A stretch of 64,000 bases of DNA from Mucilaginibacter achroorhodeus. Its GTDB lineage: Bacteria > Bacteroidota > Bacteroidia > Sphingobacteriales > Sphingobacteriaceae. A program made the translations under genes and the position numbers. The notes under the pieces are model-generated. The model made no database searches and had not been told where the DNA came from. It saw nothing but the letters and a program-made list of their open reading frames with translations. The stretch covers positions 620,001 to 684,000 of the forward strand of contig NZ_VOEI01000001.1 of assembly GCF_007846095.1 (NCBI RefSeq), written 5' to 3'. Below are positions 25,316-33,915 of this stretch, one piece after another (position 1 is the stretch's first letter; the number at the start of each line of letters is the position of its first letter).

Positions 25316-26821
25316 ATGCTACCATTACTCACTGCAAAACAAATTCGGGATGCCGATGCCTATACTATAGCAAAAGAACCAATAAGCTCTGTCGATCTGA
25401 TGGAGCGGGCCTCTAAGGCATTTGTAGGCTGGTTTGTCAATCATTTTCAGGACAAGCAGCAAAGCATAACCGTTTATTGCGGTACAGGTAACAACGGCGG
25501 AGATGGATTAGCCATTGCCCGTATCCTGGGTGAGCATGGCTTCAAAAATTTGACTGTGAAGGTTATCCGATTTTCTGATAAAGCCAGCAATGATTTTAAA
25601 ACTAACCTTGAAAGACTACAAGCTACCGATGTTAAAATAACAGAGATCAATAAGGGCGAGACTGATTTTAACCAGCAAGCTGATATTATTATCGATGCTT
25701 TGCTGGGCAGCGGTTTAAATAAGCCGCTGGCGGGTGATTATAAAAATCTGGTAGAATACCTGAATAAACTTGATACAACCGTTGTTGCCGTTGACGTGCC
25801 GACAGGGTTTTACACTGATGCGGAGATACCGAAAGACGCCACTATTCTGAAAACGGATATAACTATTACCTTTCAACAACCCAAGATCAATTTTCTACTG
25901 CCGGAGTCGGGGCCCTACATTGACTGCTGCGAGGTGGTAAAAATTGGTTTGAGTGAAGAGTTTATCCATGCAGTTGATACGCCCTATTATTTGGTGGAGC
26001 GAGAGGATATAAGGAAGATTTTAAAACCCCGCAAACGTTTCAGCAATAAAGGAACCTATGGCCACGCCTTGATCATAGCGGGCAAGGATGAAACTATGGG
26101 TGCTGCCTTGCTGGCATCTTCGGCTTGTGCACATGCCGGTGCCGGACTGACAACTGCTTGTATACCTCAAAGTGGCCTAATTGCCCTGAACAGTTCTATG
26201 CCCGAAGTAATGGCGCTTATTCGTAAAGATGAAGAATTGCCTGCAATAGCATGGGATAAATTTTCTTCCATTGGCATTGGGCCCGGTTTGGGGAAAAGCA
26301 CCGATACGTTGCAGTTGTTAAATGACATTATTGAGCATTACAAAAAGCCGGTAGTGATAGATGCAGACGCTGTGAATCTATTGGCAGATAATAAACAATT
26401 GCTGAACGAACTGCCAACCGGTAGCATCCTTACCCCTCACATGAAAGAATTTGATCGTTTATTTGGCCAACACGAAAACTGGTGGCAACGTGCACAAAAG
26501 GCAAAAGCTAAAGCCGAAGAGCTGGCGATTTATATTGTTTTAAAAAACGATTACACCATCATTGCAACGCCGGCAGGGAAATTATACTTTAATTCAACAG
26601 GAAACCCGGCTATGGCAACCGGAGGTATGGGCGATATACTTACAGGGATTATCACAAGCCTTTTAGCGCAACATTACACCCCGGAGCAGGCGTGTTTAGC
26701 AGGCATTTACATCCACGGCAAGGCGGGTGATGAATTGGCTTTACCAAACCGTTTAAACGTGGTATTGCCCCAACAAGTAGCAAACCAATTGCCAGCAACC
26801 ATGGCAAAGTTGATTGCATAA
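25316..26821 (+). CDS. nnr: Bifunctional NAD(P)H-hydrate epimerase / ADP-dependent dehydratase
   Basis: A 501-residue repair enzyme. The N-terminal YjeF_N epimerase domain (about 1-215) has CGTGNNGGDGLAIAR and DALLGSGL. The C-terminal ribokinase-like dehydratase domain (about 230-500) has IGIGPGLGK, VIDADAVNLL and NPAMATGGMGDILTGII. It restores NADH and NADPH from their hydrates. The two activities are fused, as in most bacteria. It is monocistronic, divergent from the HAD gene. Confidence 0.96.
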   Translation: MLPLLTAKQIRDADAYTIAKEPISSVDLMERASKAFVGWFVNHFQDKQQSITVYCGTGNNGGDGLAIARILGEHGFKNLTVKVIRFSDKASNDFKTNLERLQATDVKITEINKGETDFNQQADIIIDALLGSGLNKPLAGDYKNLVEYLNKLDTTVVAVDVPTGFYTDAEIPKDATILKTDITITFQQPKINFLLPESGPYIDCCEVVKIGLSEEFIHAVDTPYYLVEREDIRKILKPRKRFSNKGTYGHALIIAGKDETMGAALLASSACAHAGAGLTTACIPQSGLIALNSSMPEVMALIRKDEELPAIAWDKFSSIGIGPGLGKSTDTLQLLNDIIEHYKKPVVIDADAVNLLADNKQLLNELPTGSILTPHMKEFDRLFGQHENWWQRAQKAKAKAEELAIYIVLKNDYTIIATPAGKLYFNSTGNPAMATGGMGDILTGIITSLLAQHYTPEQACLAGIYIHGKAGDELALPNRLNVVLPQQVANQLPATMAKLIA

Positions 26822-26822
26822 A

Positions 26823-26854
26823 AAAAGCGAATGCAAGTATAGACATTCGCTTTT
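26823..26854 (+). terminator. Terminator after nnr
   Basis: AAAAGCGAATG / CATTCGCTTTT, an 11-bp stem immediately after the stop codon. Confidence 0.85.
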
Positions 26855-26896
26855 CAAACTATTAACTGATCTTATAAAGAACTACATACTTCTAAC

Positions 26897-26939
26897 TAAC
26901 TGTATATATGACGCGCTTTGCGGTCATTCGTTACAGTTA
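26897..26939. repeat. Interrupted inverted repeat between two terminators
   Basis: Three nested paired segments, TAACTGTA/TACAGTTA, ATGAC/GTCAT and CGC/GCG, with short internal loops. It lies alone between the nnr terminator and the anti-sigma terminator. It could be a protein-binding palindrome or a small structured RNA. Confidence 0.5.
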
Positions 26940-26996
26940 ACAACGCGAAATATTAGAAAGTTTTATATTAAATATAATATTTAACAAAAATTTAAC

Positions 26997-27035
26997 AAAC
27001 GAAGGCCGAATTCTGGTAGAATTCGGCCTTCGTTT
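26997..27035 (-). terminator. Long terminator of the sigma/anti-sigma operon
   Basis: A perfect 18-bp stem (AAACGAAGGCCGAATTCT and its reverse complement) with a 3-base loop. It lies about 30 bases beyond the end of the anti-sigma gene. Confidence 0.9.
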
Positions 27036-27064
27036 GTTATTATTATAAGTACTTATATATTATT

Positions 27065-27901
27065 TTAGAACTGACCAATAACTACCATCTGGTTTAACGT
27101 AGGGTTAATACTGCCACCTTTGGGTTCAAGTGTTACTGCAAACCCCTGGGCAGAGGCAACGTTCTTCATTTCTTTAACAATGGCACTATCAACAGTTGCG
27201 TTGTCAAATATACCCATATCAACAGGCTTACCTTTAACCAGTGCCCACAACTGGTACTGGTGTTCGGCATCATGTTTTGGTAACTTCATGGCATTCATGT
27301 CAACCATAACCTTTTGGGTTGACGGGTTCCATGCAAGTACCATGGAAGCCGATGGTGTTTTTGGTAATCCTTTAAGCCTTACTATGTGGTAATTAGTATC
27401 AAGGTACAGCTTTAATTGCTCATCCTTTAAATTAACCTGATTTGCAAATTTAGTTTTATCAGCCTGTAGAACCGCTAATTGGGTATTGGATTCCTGCAAT
27501 TGGCTGTAAAGGTTCACCAATCCATAAATGCTGATAAGCAACAAAGCAACGGAGGCTGCAAAAGCATACTTGTAAAATTGTGTACGCTTTGGCATGGTTA
27601 TAACATTGTCATCCTCGTACGCTATCTCATCAGTGTGTTTACGCTGTTTTGTAAATATCCTGTCGTCGCCGAGGTTAACCAGGGTGCTGTTAACTATTTT
27701 GTCTTTGAGATTTTCAGATGGCTCAATGGCATGTTCTTGTGCATACATTTCCATTGACTTTTCTATTTCGGCAATTTCTGCCTTCACGGCAGGATATTTC
27801 AGGGCCATCCGCTCTACTTCAAGCCTTTCGTCCGGGGTAAGGTCCCCCAGAACATAAAGCTCCAGCACTCCTGATTCAATATATGCCTTAACGTCTTCCA
27901 C
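27065..27901 (-). CDS. RskA-type membrane anti-sigma factor
   Basis: A 278-residue single-pass membrane protein. An N-terminal cytoplasmic helical region (ELYVLGDLTPDERLEVERMA) is the sigma-binding domain. One membrane helix lies at about residues 111-128 (YAFAASVALLLISIYGLV), then a coiled-coil segment, then a C-terminal RskA domain (AVLAWNPSTQKVMVDM-like strands, QYQLWALVKGKPVDMG). The start is GTG at 27901, overlapping the sigma stop codon as TAGTG, so the pair is translationally coupled. No zinc-binding HxxxCxxC motif is seen. It should hold the partner ECF factor inactive at the membrane. Confidence 0.9.
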   Translation of the reverse strand: MEDVKAYIESGVLELYVLGDLTPDERLEVERMALKYPAVKAEIAEIEKSMEMYAQEHAIEPSENLKDKIVNSTLVNLGDDRIFTKQRKHTDEIAYEDDNVITMPKRTQFYKYAFAASVALLLISIYGLVNLYSQLQESNTQLAVLQADKTKFANQVNLKDEQLKLYLDTNYHIVRLKGLPKTPSASMVLAWNPSTQKVMVDMNAMKLPKHDAEHQYQLWALVKGKPVDMGIFDNATVDSAIVKEMKNVASAQGFAVTLEPKGGSINPTLNQMVVIGQF

Positions 27902-28509
27902 TATTCATTAAAATGTTTTCTGAGCTGTTGAATAGCCATTCTCAACCGTGTTTTAATAGTACCCAATGGAATGTCGAGTTCTTCGGCAGCTTCCACGTGT
28001 GTATACCCTTTAAAATAAACGAGGTCGAGGATAGATTTTTGTTCGGGTTTCAGTGTTTGTACTAAATCCCTTATACCCAACAGTTCAGGATTGTAAACCG
28101 TATTCCTTTGTTCGTCAATGAAAGTTACGTTATTTTCAAGCTCTTGGTTTTTGCCCTGGTTTCTAAAATCTTTAGATCTTACTTTATCTATCGATAAATT
28201 GCGGGCAATGTTTACCATCCAGGTAAACAAACGACCTTTTTCGGCGCTGTAACCAGAAAAAGAGTTCCAGATCTTCACAAAAGTTTCCTGTAAAATATCT
28301 TCGGCAAGCTCCTCATCAATTACAATCCGAACAATAACACCGTACAACGATGCAGAGTACATGTCATACAAAGCCTCAACAGCAATTTTCTCGCGGTTGC
28401 GCAGCGCTTGTATCAGTTCTTCTTCTGATAGTGATATTTTACGTTTTGGGCTCAAATCGCAGTAAGATAGAAAGGAAACATCACATATCAAACAAATGTT
28501 TTTCTGCAT
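27901..28509 (-). CDS. ECF sigma factor
   Basis: An RNA polymerase sigma-70 family factor of up to 202 residues. Region 2 contains [14 protein letters not shown] and [19 protein letters not shown]. Region 4 contains [36 protein letters not shown]. The ATG at 28509 lies within the end of lipA (29-base overlap); a TTG at 28455 ([13 protein letters not shown]) outside lipA is an alternative, giving 184 residues. Its anti-sigma partner follows at once. Regulon unknown. Confidence 0.92.
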   Translation of the reverse strand: MQKNICLICDVSFLSYCDLSPKRKISLSEEELIQALRNREKIAVEALYDMYSASLYGVIVRIVIDEELAEDILQETFVKIWNSFSGYSAEKGRLFTWMVNIARNLSIDKVRSKDFRNQGKNQELENNVTFIDEQRNTVYNPELLGIRDLVQTLKPEQKSILDLVYFKGYTHVEAAEELDIPLGTIKTRLRMAIQQLRKHFNE

Positions 28510-29359
28510 GGTAAGAAGACCTTACCAGCGGGCCGCTTTCTACGTACTTAAATCCTTTTTTCAGGCCCCATTCTTTATATGATGCAAACTGATCAGGATG
28601 TATCCAATCGACTACCGGGTGGTGGTTGCGCGTAGGCTGCAAATATTGCCCAAGGGTAAGAATGTGAACGCCTGCTTCAAGCAGATCATCCATCGCCTCA
28701 AGTACGTCCCCTTCCTTTTCGCCAAGACCAAGCATAATGCCTGATTTTGTACGAAGACCAGCTGCAGATATCCTGCGCAGGGCATCTAAACTACGATCGT
28801 ATTTTGCCTGTATACGAACTTCGCGTGTTAAACGGCGAACAGTTTCCAGATTGTGTGATACTACTTCCGGGCGAACTGCTATAACACGGTCGAGGTTTTC
28901 CCATATTCCGCGAAAATCAGGAAGCAGGGTCTCAAGCGTTGTATCCGGGCTTTCGCGGCGAATTGCATTGATTGTTTCTGCCCAAATAATAGAACCACCA
29001 TCTTTAAGATCATCACGGTCTACAGAGGTGATTACACAGTGCTTAACCTGCATCAGTTTTACCGAATTGGCAACGCGCTCAGGTTCGTTAGTATCAACAG
29101 CAAGCGGCCTTCCAGTAGCTACGGCACAAAAAGAGCAGGAACGGGTACAAATATTACCCAATATCATGAAGGTTGCAGTGCCTGCGCCCCAGCATTCGCC
29201 CATGTTTGGGCAATTGCCGCTTTCGCAGATGGTGTGAAGTTTATGCTCATCAACCAAACCACGAACGTGCGCATATTCTTTCCCTACCGGAAGTTTTACT
29301 CTCAACCAATCCGGCTTACGTTGCGGCGGGTTTGCTGGTACTACTGGCAAATCAATCAT
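28481..29359 (-). CDS. lipA: Lipoyl synthase
   Basis: A 292-residue radical-SAM enzyme inserting sulfur into octanoylated protein domains. The N-terminal auxiliary cluster motif is [12 protein letters not shown] (about residues 46-57) and the radical-SAM motif is CTRSCSFC (about 72-79). The C-terminal [10 protein letters not shown] segment is standard. It is monocistronic or reads into the sigma gene, whose reading frame begins inside its 3' end. Confidence 0.97.
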   Translation of the reverse strand: MIDLPVVPANPPQRKPDWLRVKLPVGKEYAHVRGLVDEHKLHTICESGNCPNMGECWGAGTATFMILGNICTRSCSFCAVATGRPLAVDTNEPERVANSVKLMQVKHCVITSVDRDDLKDGGSIIWAETINAIRRESPDTTLETLLPDFRGIWENLDRVIAVRPEVVSHNLETVRRLTREVRIQAKYDRSLDALRRISAAGLRTKSGIMLGLGEKEGDVLEAMDDLLEAGVHILTLGQYLQPTRNHHPVVDWIHPDQFASYKEWGLKKGFKYVESGPLVRSSYHAEKHLFDM

Positions 29360-29421
29360 GCTACAAAAATAGCGAAAAACAAAGTATGTGCACCCGCACT
29401 GTAAACGAATATTACGCAGAA

Positions 29422-29562
29422 ACGATAATGCAGGCTTTATTCAGCTATGTCAATACGAGGAGCGATAGCGACATAGCAATCTCATAGATTGATCAGCAAT
29501 GATGCGTGAGGTAATTGTCGCCTATGAGATTGCCGAGCTACGCTCGCAATTGACATTATCGT
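29422..29562. repeat. CAATCTCAT palindromic repeat, copy 2
   Basis: Related to 15177-15270. The left arm starts ATGTCAATACGAGGAGCGAT and ends CAATCTCATAG. The right arm starts CTATGAGATTGC and ends CAATTGACAT. Outer flanks ACGATAATG / CATTATCGT pair as well. The core is 29447-29556. It lies in the 292-base gap between lipA and ytxJ. Confidence 0.85.
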
Positions 29563-29651
29563 ATAGATGTATAAACAAAAAAAGTCCCCAGGAAAAACCC
29601 CGTGGACTTAAAAATATCTTGATTCCTGAATTTAAAATTCTTGCTTCTCTA

Positions 29652-29981
29652 CTACGCCATTACACTCATCGCCTCATCAACGGAGATCGATCCGTGCGAT
29701 TGGTCAAGGATGCATTCACCATCTTTAATAACCAGCATTTGCGGTGACTCATGATGGACTGAAAAGTCCTGAGCTATTTTGTTAGAAATATCACGATGTT
29801 GGATGAGGTCTAGAAAATATACTGGCATATCTGCCGGCAAGCTATCCCAATCCATCTCGAAACGGCGTTTAGCCATCATGCTGATAGAGCAACGGGTGCT
29901 ATGTTTGAAAATAAGGCTAAAGCCTTGTTTATTCTTAATACCTTCCAGCTGATCAGCCGTTTCCAACTTTGTCCATTCCAT
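29652..29981 (-). CDS. ytxJ: YtxJ-type bacillithiol-system redox protein
   Basis: A 109-residue thioredoxin-fold protein. The monothiol active site TRCSIS lies at about residues 29-34. The cis-Pro strand ESPQMLVIKDGECI follows. It matches YtxJ, a bacilliredoxin-like protein associated with bacillithiol-producing Firmicutes and Bacteroidota. It probably removes bacillithiol from mixed disulfides, although biochemical proof for YtxJ is limited. It is consistent with bshA at 3305-4441. No cofactor motif is seen. Confidence 0.88.
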   Translation of the reverse strand: MEWTKLETADQLEGIKNKQGFSLIFKHSTRCSISMMAKRRFEMDWDSLPADMPVYFLDLIQHRDISNKIAQDFSVHHESPQMLVIKDGECILDQSHGSISVDEAMSVMA

Positions 29982-30058
29982 AGCGCAAAAATAGTGTTAT
30001 AATGTTTCTTATAAGTAAAAACAGTGTAAAACTACCTTAATTTTCTGACTGGTTGTGG

Positions 30059-30166
30059 TTACCGGTGATTAGGGTAAGAACCATAAGCAGGGCAAAGCTT
30101 ATTTGAACATGAAGCCAAGCCGCCAAGCGTGAGTGCAATAATTGCGATGTAAAAAATCTTTTTCAT
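30059..30166 (-). CDS. 35-residue lipoprotein
   Basis: A short frame from the ATG at 30166 to the TAA at 30059. It starts MKKIFYIAIIALTLGGLASC, a clear lipoprotein signal with lipobox LASC. The mature peptide is only 16 residues: CSNKLCPAYGSYPNHR, with a second Cys. Similar tiny lipoproteins with a CPAY motif occur in Bacteroidota. Function unknown. Confidence 0.65.
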   Translation of the reverse strand: MKKIFYIAIIALTLGGLASCSNKLCPAYGSYPNHR

Positions 30167-30189
30167 TTATATTGGTATTTTGTACTATT

Positions 30190-30687
30190 TTATGTGGTAA
30201 GGGTTTTGTTTAAATCAGCCATTTTTATGGCAGTTACGGCCGCTTCATCGCCCTTGTTGCCATGTTTACCACCACTACGGTCAATCGCCTGTTGTTGATT
30301 ATCAGTGGTTAACACCCCAAATATAACAGGTTTTGAGTATTTTATGGCAACGTTTGTTACTCCATTTGCAACTGCCTCACAAATAAAATCAAAATGTCTG
30401 GTTTCTCCTTGTATAACACAGCCAAGCGTGATAACAGCATCAACTTTTTTGTTTTTTAACAGTAGTTCTGCCCCTGTAGTAAGCTCAAAACTGCCCGGAA
30501 CGGGGTACGAGTATATGTTCTCCGGTTTCGCTCCATATTTTACAAGGCTATCATAAGCGCCTTTATAAAGTGCATGAGTTATTTCTGCATTCCATTCTGC
30601 TACAACAATGCCGAAGCTAAAGTTCTCTGCTGATGGTATTTCACTCGCGGTTGAAAAATCGGAAAGGTTTTTTAATTGGGTAGCCAT
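30190..30687 (-). CDS. ribH: 6,7-dimethyl-8-ribityllumazine synthase
   Basis: A 165-residue riboflavin-pathway enzyme forming the lumazine precursor. Motifs are VPGSFELTTGAELLL, GCVIQGETRHFDFICE and the C-terminal GKHGNKGDEAA. Length is normal for the icosahedral or pentameric type. It follows the TPR gene but is separated from it by a terminator. Confidence 0.97.
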   Translation of the reverse strand: MATQLKNLSDFSTASEIPSAENFSFGIVVAEWNAEITHALYKGAYDSLVKYGAKPENIYSYPVPGSFELTTGAELLLKNKKVDAVITLGCVIQGETRHFDFICEAVANGVTNVAIKYSKPVIFGVLTTDNQQQAIDRSGGKHGNKGDEAAVTAIKMADLNKTLTT

Positions 30688-30727
30688 GTTATTTATGCAA
30701 TTGTGCTAAATATAAATGTTGTAAACA

Positions 30728-30756
30728 AATAATGCCTGCTTGCGGCAGGCATTATT
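30728..30756 (-). terminator. Terminator after the TPR gene
   Basis: AATAATGCCTGC / GCAGGCATTATT, a perfect 12-bp stem with a 5-base loop, between the TPR gene and ribH. Confidence 0.88.
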
Positions 30757-30779
30757 AATATTATGATCTCAGCGTGAAA

Positions 30780-31454
30780 TTATTTTGCTTCAACGCGGCC
30801 AATGTAAGCATCAATGCTTTGAGCTTCGGCGCTTTCAGGATAATCTGATTTTATTTTTTTGTAAGCTTCAGCAGCGGCAGCTTTGTCTTTTTTAGCTTCG
30901 TAAACCAAGCCTAACTTTTTAAGATAAAGCGGGCTTAAGAATTTGTTTGAAGCTTTGTCTGCAGCTTTTTTAAAGTAGGTTTCTGCCTTATCGTAATCTT
31001 TTAATTCAACGTAGGCATCACCTGTAGCACCAAGTGCCTCTGCAGAAACCATGTTATCATCACCATGGAAATTGCTTAAATTTTCAATAGCCTGGCGGTA
31101 TTCGCCTTTGTTAAGATATGCGGTACCCAGGTAAAAATAAGCAAGGTTAGCAGTTTTGGTGTTGCTGTAATCAGCAATGATCTTTTTAAAACCAGGATAA
31201 CCTGCATCGCCGTTAATGGCCTTATCCCATTCCTTGTTAGCCCAAAAATCTTGTGCTACGTGCATTTGGTTCGCCGCTTTACCTTCACGCGGGGCCAGGT
31301 AAAGTTTAAGATAAGCCACATAAATAACAATCATTACAACAATTGCTGCTGCAATAAATAACAAGCTTTTTTGGTTTTCCTGAACAAAACTTCCGCCCTT
31401 TACAACACGTGCTTTCTCTGCTTCAGTTTTAGTTTTTACCTCCGTTGCTGACAT
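30780..31454 (-). CDS. Membrane-anchored TPR protein
   Basis: A 224-residue single-pass protein. A cytoplasmic N-terminus of about 30 residues precedes a membrane helix (SLLFIAAAIVVMIVIYVAYL, about 30-49). About four tetratricopeptide repeats follow (for example LAYFYLGTAYLNKGEYRQAI and YVELKDYDKAETYFKKAADK). The layout resembles YfgM, which works with PpiD in E. coli at the Sec translocon. A PpiD/SurA-like gene lies at 60546-62651, though not adjacent. The YfgM role is an inference from architecture only. Confidence 0.85.
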   Translation of the reverse strand: MSATEVKTKTEAEKARVVKGGSFVQENQKSLLFIAAAIVVMIVIYVAYLKLYLAPREGKAANQMHVAQDFWANKEWDKAINGDAGYPGFKKIIADYSNTKTANLAYFYLGTAYLNKGEYRQAIENLSNFHGDDNMVSAEALGATGDAYVELKDYDKAETYFKKAADKASNKFLSPLYLKKLGLVYEAKKDKAAAAEAYKKIKSDYPESAEAQSIDAYIGRVEAK

Positions 31455-31580
31455 CTGTATTTTAAAATTAAGTTTGCAAAAATACGGTTTTCAAACCTTT
31501 TAGCAAATTAAAGTTTTGCCGATTTCAGATGCGCAAATTTCAGGCGTGCAGATATTTGAGATGACGTATGGATGCAATGG

Positions 31581-33608
31581 CTACGAAAACTTTTCTTCCA
31601 TCATTTTTTCCAAGGCAAACATCTCATCACGCAGCTTGGCCGCCAGCAGGAAATCCATGTTCTTGGCTGCGGCAACCATGTCTTTACGGGTGTTCTCGAT
31701 AGATTTTTTCAGATCGGCTTTGGTCATGTACTGCACTATAGGGTCTGCAGCAAGCGTTGCCACTTCCGTCTCTACATATGCCTGTTGCACACCACCTTTA
31801 AAGTCCACAACAGAGGTTTGCTCCATTATTTCCGATTTGGTTTTGCCTACCGTTTTAGGGATTATTCCATGTTCTTCGTTGTATTTAATTTGCTTTTCGC
31901 GGCGGCGATTTGTCTCCTCAATTGTGATCTGCATCGATTCGGTAATAGTATCGGCATACATAATTACCCTTCCGCGATCGTTCCTGGCCGCCCGGCCTAT
32001 CGTTTGTATCAACGAACGCTCGGAACGTAAAAAACCTTCTTTATCAGCATCTAAAATGGCTACCAAAGATACTTCGGGTAAATCAAGCCCCTCACGCAGA
32101 AGATTGATACCAATTAGTACATCAAACTCGCCCAAACGCAGTCCGCGCAATATCTCTACACGCTGCAAGGTTTTTACCTCTGAGTGGATGTAACGGCATT
32201 TTATGCCTAACCTATCCATGTACTTAGCCAGTTCTTCGGCCATGCGCTTGGTCAGGGTGGTCACCAATACGCGGTCGCCGGCTTTGATAGTTTTATCAAC
32301 CTCGTCCAGCAGATCATCCACCTGGTTAATTACCGGGCGGATATCAATAACAGGGTCAAGCAATCCGGTAGGGCGTATAACTTGTTCTATTACCACCCCT
32401 TCAGATTTTTCCAGTTCAAAATCGCCGGGGGTTGCGCTTACATAAATAGTTTGCGGTGCCAAACGTTCAAACTCCTGAAAGTTTAACGGACGATTATCCA
32501 TAGCCGCCGGTAAACGGAAACCATACTCAACCAATGATATCTTCCGAGACCTGTCGCCACCATACATAGCCCTGATCTGTGGCACAGTAACGTGGCTTTC
32601 ATCGATCACCATCAGGTAATCATCAGGGAAGTAATCCAGCAAGCAGAATGGGCGCATGCCTGGCTGCCGGCCATCAAAAAAGCGCGAATAGTTTTCTATG
32701 CCACTACAATACCCTAACTCGCGTATCATCTCCAAGTCGTAATTAACCCTTTCCTCAAGGCGTTTGGCCTCGATGAAACGCTGGTCATCTATAAATTGCT
32801 TTTTGCGTACTTCCAACTCTTCCTGTATAGCCCAAACAGATTGCTGAAAACGATCTCGCGGGGCAACGTAAAGATTGGCCGGATAAACCACCATGTGCGT
32901 GGTTTTCTCAATGGTTTTGCCGGTAGTAATATCAAAGCTGCTTAGCTCTTCAATATCGTCACCAAAAAAAGAAACGCGGTAAGCATAATCCAGATAAGGC
33001 GGGAAAATGTCTACGGTATCACCTTTAACCCTAAAGGTTCCGCGTTTGAAATCTGCAGTGGTGCGGGCATATAATATCTCAACCAAACGGTGCAAAAACG
33101 CATTACGACTTACGCGGGTGCCTACTGCAAATTTAAATACAGAAGCGGCAAAGTCTTCCGGGTTCCCCATACCATAGATGCAGGATATAGATGAGACTAC
33201 AATAACATCCCTGCGACCACTCATTAATGCTGATGTTGTACGCAGGCGGAGTTTTTCTATTTCCTCATTTATCTGGAGATCTTTCTCTATATAAGTATTA
33301 GACGAAGGTATAAATGCCTCCGGCTGATAATAATCGTAATAAGATACAAAGTAGTTCACCGCATTCTCCGGGAAGAATTGCTTAAATTCTCCGTAAAGCT
33401 GTGCCGCCAAAGTTTTGTTATGGCTTAATATCAACGTTGGCTTTTGCGTTTGCTCAATTACGTTTGCGATAGTAAAAGTTTTACCTGAGCCAGTAACACC
33501 GAGCAGGGTTTGAAACTGATCGCCATTGTTTACGCCATCAACCAGTTGGCGGATAGCTTCTGGCTGGTCGCCGGAAGGTACATATTGAGAGGTTATTTTA
33601 AAATCCAT
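31581..33608 (-). CDS. uvrB: UvrABC excinuclease subunit B
   Basis: A 675-residue damage-verifying helicase-like ATPase of nucleotide excision repair. Walker A is GVTGSGKTFTIANVI (about 39-53). The beta-hairpin segment is SYYDYYQPEAFIPSSNTYIE. DESHVTVPQI is the DEAD-like motif. The C-terminal UVR domain (KNMDFLLAAKLRDEMFALEK) recruits UvrC. Length is normal. uvrA lies about 1 kb upstream on the same strand, with upp inserted between them on the other strand. Confidence 0.98.
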   Translation of the reverse strand: MDFKITSQYVPSGDQPEAIRQLVDGVNNGDQFQTLLGVTGSGKTFTIANVIEQTQKPTLILSHNKTLAAQLYGEFKQFFPENAVNYFVSYYDYYQPEAFIPSSNTYIEKDLQINEEIEKLRLRTTSALMSGRRDVIVVSSISCIYGMGNPEDFAASVFKFAVGTRVSRNAFLHRLVEILYARTTADFKRGTFRVKGDTVDIFPPYLDYAYRVSFFGDDIEELSSFDITTGKTIEKTTHMVVYPANLYVAPRDRFQQSVWAIQEELEVRKKQFIDDQRFIEAKRLEERVNYDLEMIRELGYCSGIENYSRFFDGRQPGMRPFCLLDYFPDDYLMVIDESHVTVPQIRAMYGGDRSRKISLVEYGFRLPAAMDNRPLNFQEFERLAPQTIYVSATPGDFELEKSEGVVIEQVIRPTGLLDPVIDIRPVINQVDDLLDEVDKTIKAGDRVLVTTLTKRMAEELAKYMDRLGIKCRYIHSEVKTLQRVEILRGLRLGEFDVLIGINLLREGLDLPEVSLVAILDADKEGFLRSERSLIQTIGRAARNDRGRVIMYADTITESMQITIEETNRRREKQIKYNEEHGIIPKTVGKTKSEIMEQTSVVDFKGGVQQAYVETEVATLAADPIVQYMTKADLKKSIENTRKDMVAAAKNMDFLLAAKLRDEMFALEKMMEEKFS

Positions 33609-33915
33609 GCGTTAAACAAAAATACGTATAAACGTTTAGTTAATTGATGACCGGCAATATCAGTTAACGATTTTGACCGTGCAATGTTCGACATCGTAGT
33701 GCAAAGGAAAGACGGGTTAGTGACAAGGGTATGTCAAGAGTAAAAAAGCCCACGCGTTATTTTACTCACCCCGACATCACTACGCTCGTCGACCCTCTCT
33801 TCGCTGCGCGAAAAGAGGGTGAAGTGAAAAAACAAAATCCCTCTCTTCGAAGCAAAGAGGAGCTGGGGTGAGTCCATAAGTTAGCAAAGCTTTCCTGAAA
33901 TCATTATATTTAACC
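33609..33915. other. Intergenic region between uvrB and upp
   Basis: A 307-base divergent gap. Its right half is filled by repeat copy 4 (33764-33873). The left part holds no clear gene or strong -33/-7 pair. Confidence 0.5.
33764..33873. repeat. CACCC/CCCTCTTT double-hairpin repeat, copy 4
   Basis: Outer arms ACTCACCCC / GGGGTGAGT are perfect. Inner hairpins are CCCTCTCTTCGCTGCGCGA...AGAGGG and CTCTCTTCGAAGCAAAGAG. It is closely related to copy 3 at 17374-17493, including the CGACCCTCTC core. Confidence 0.88.
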
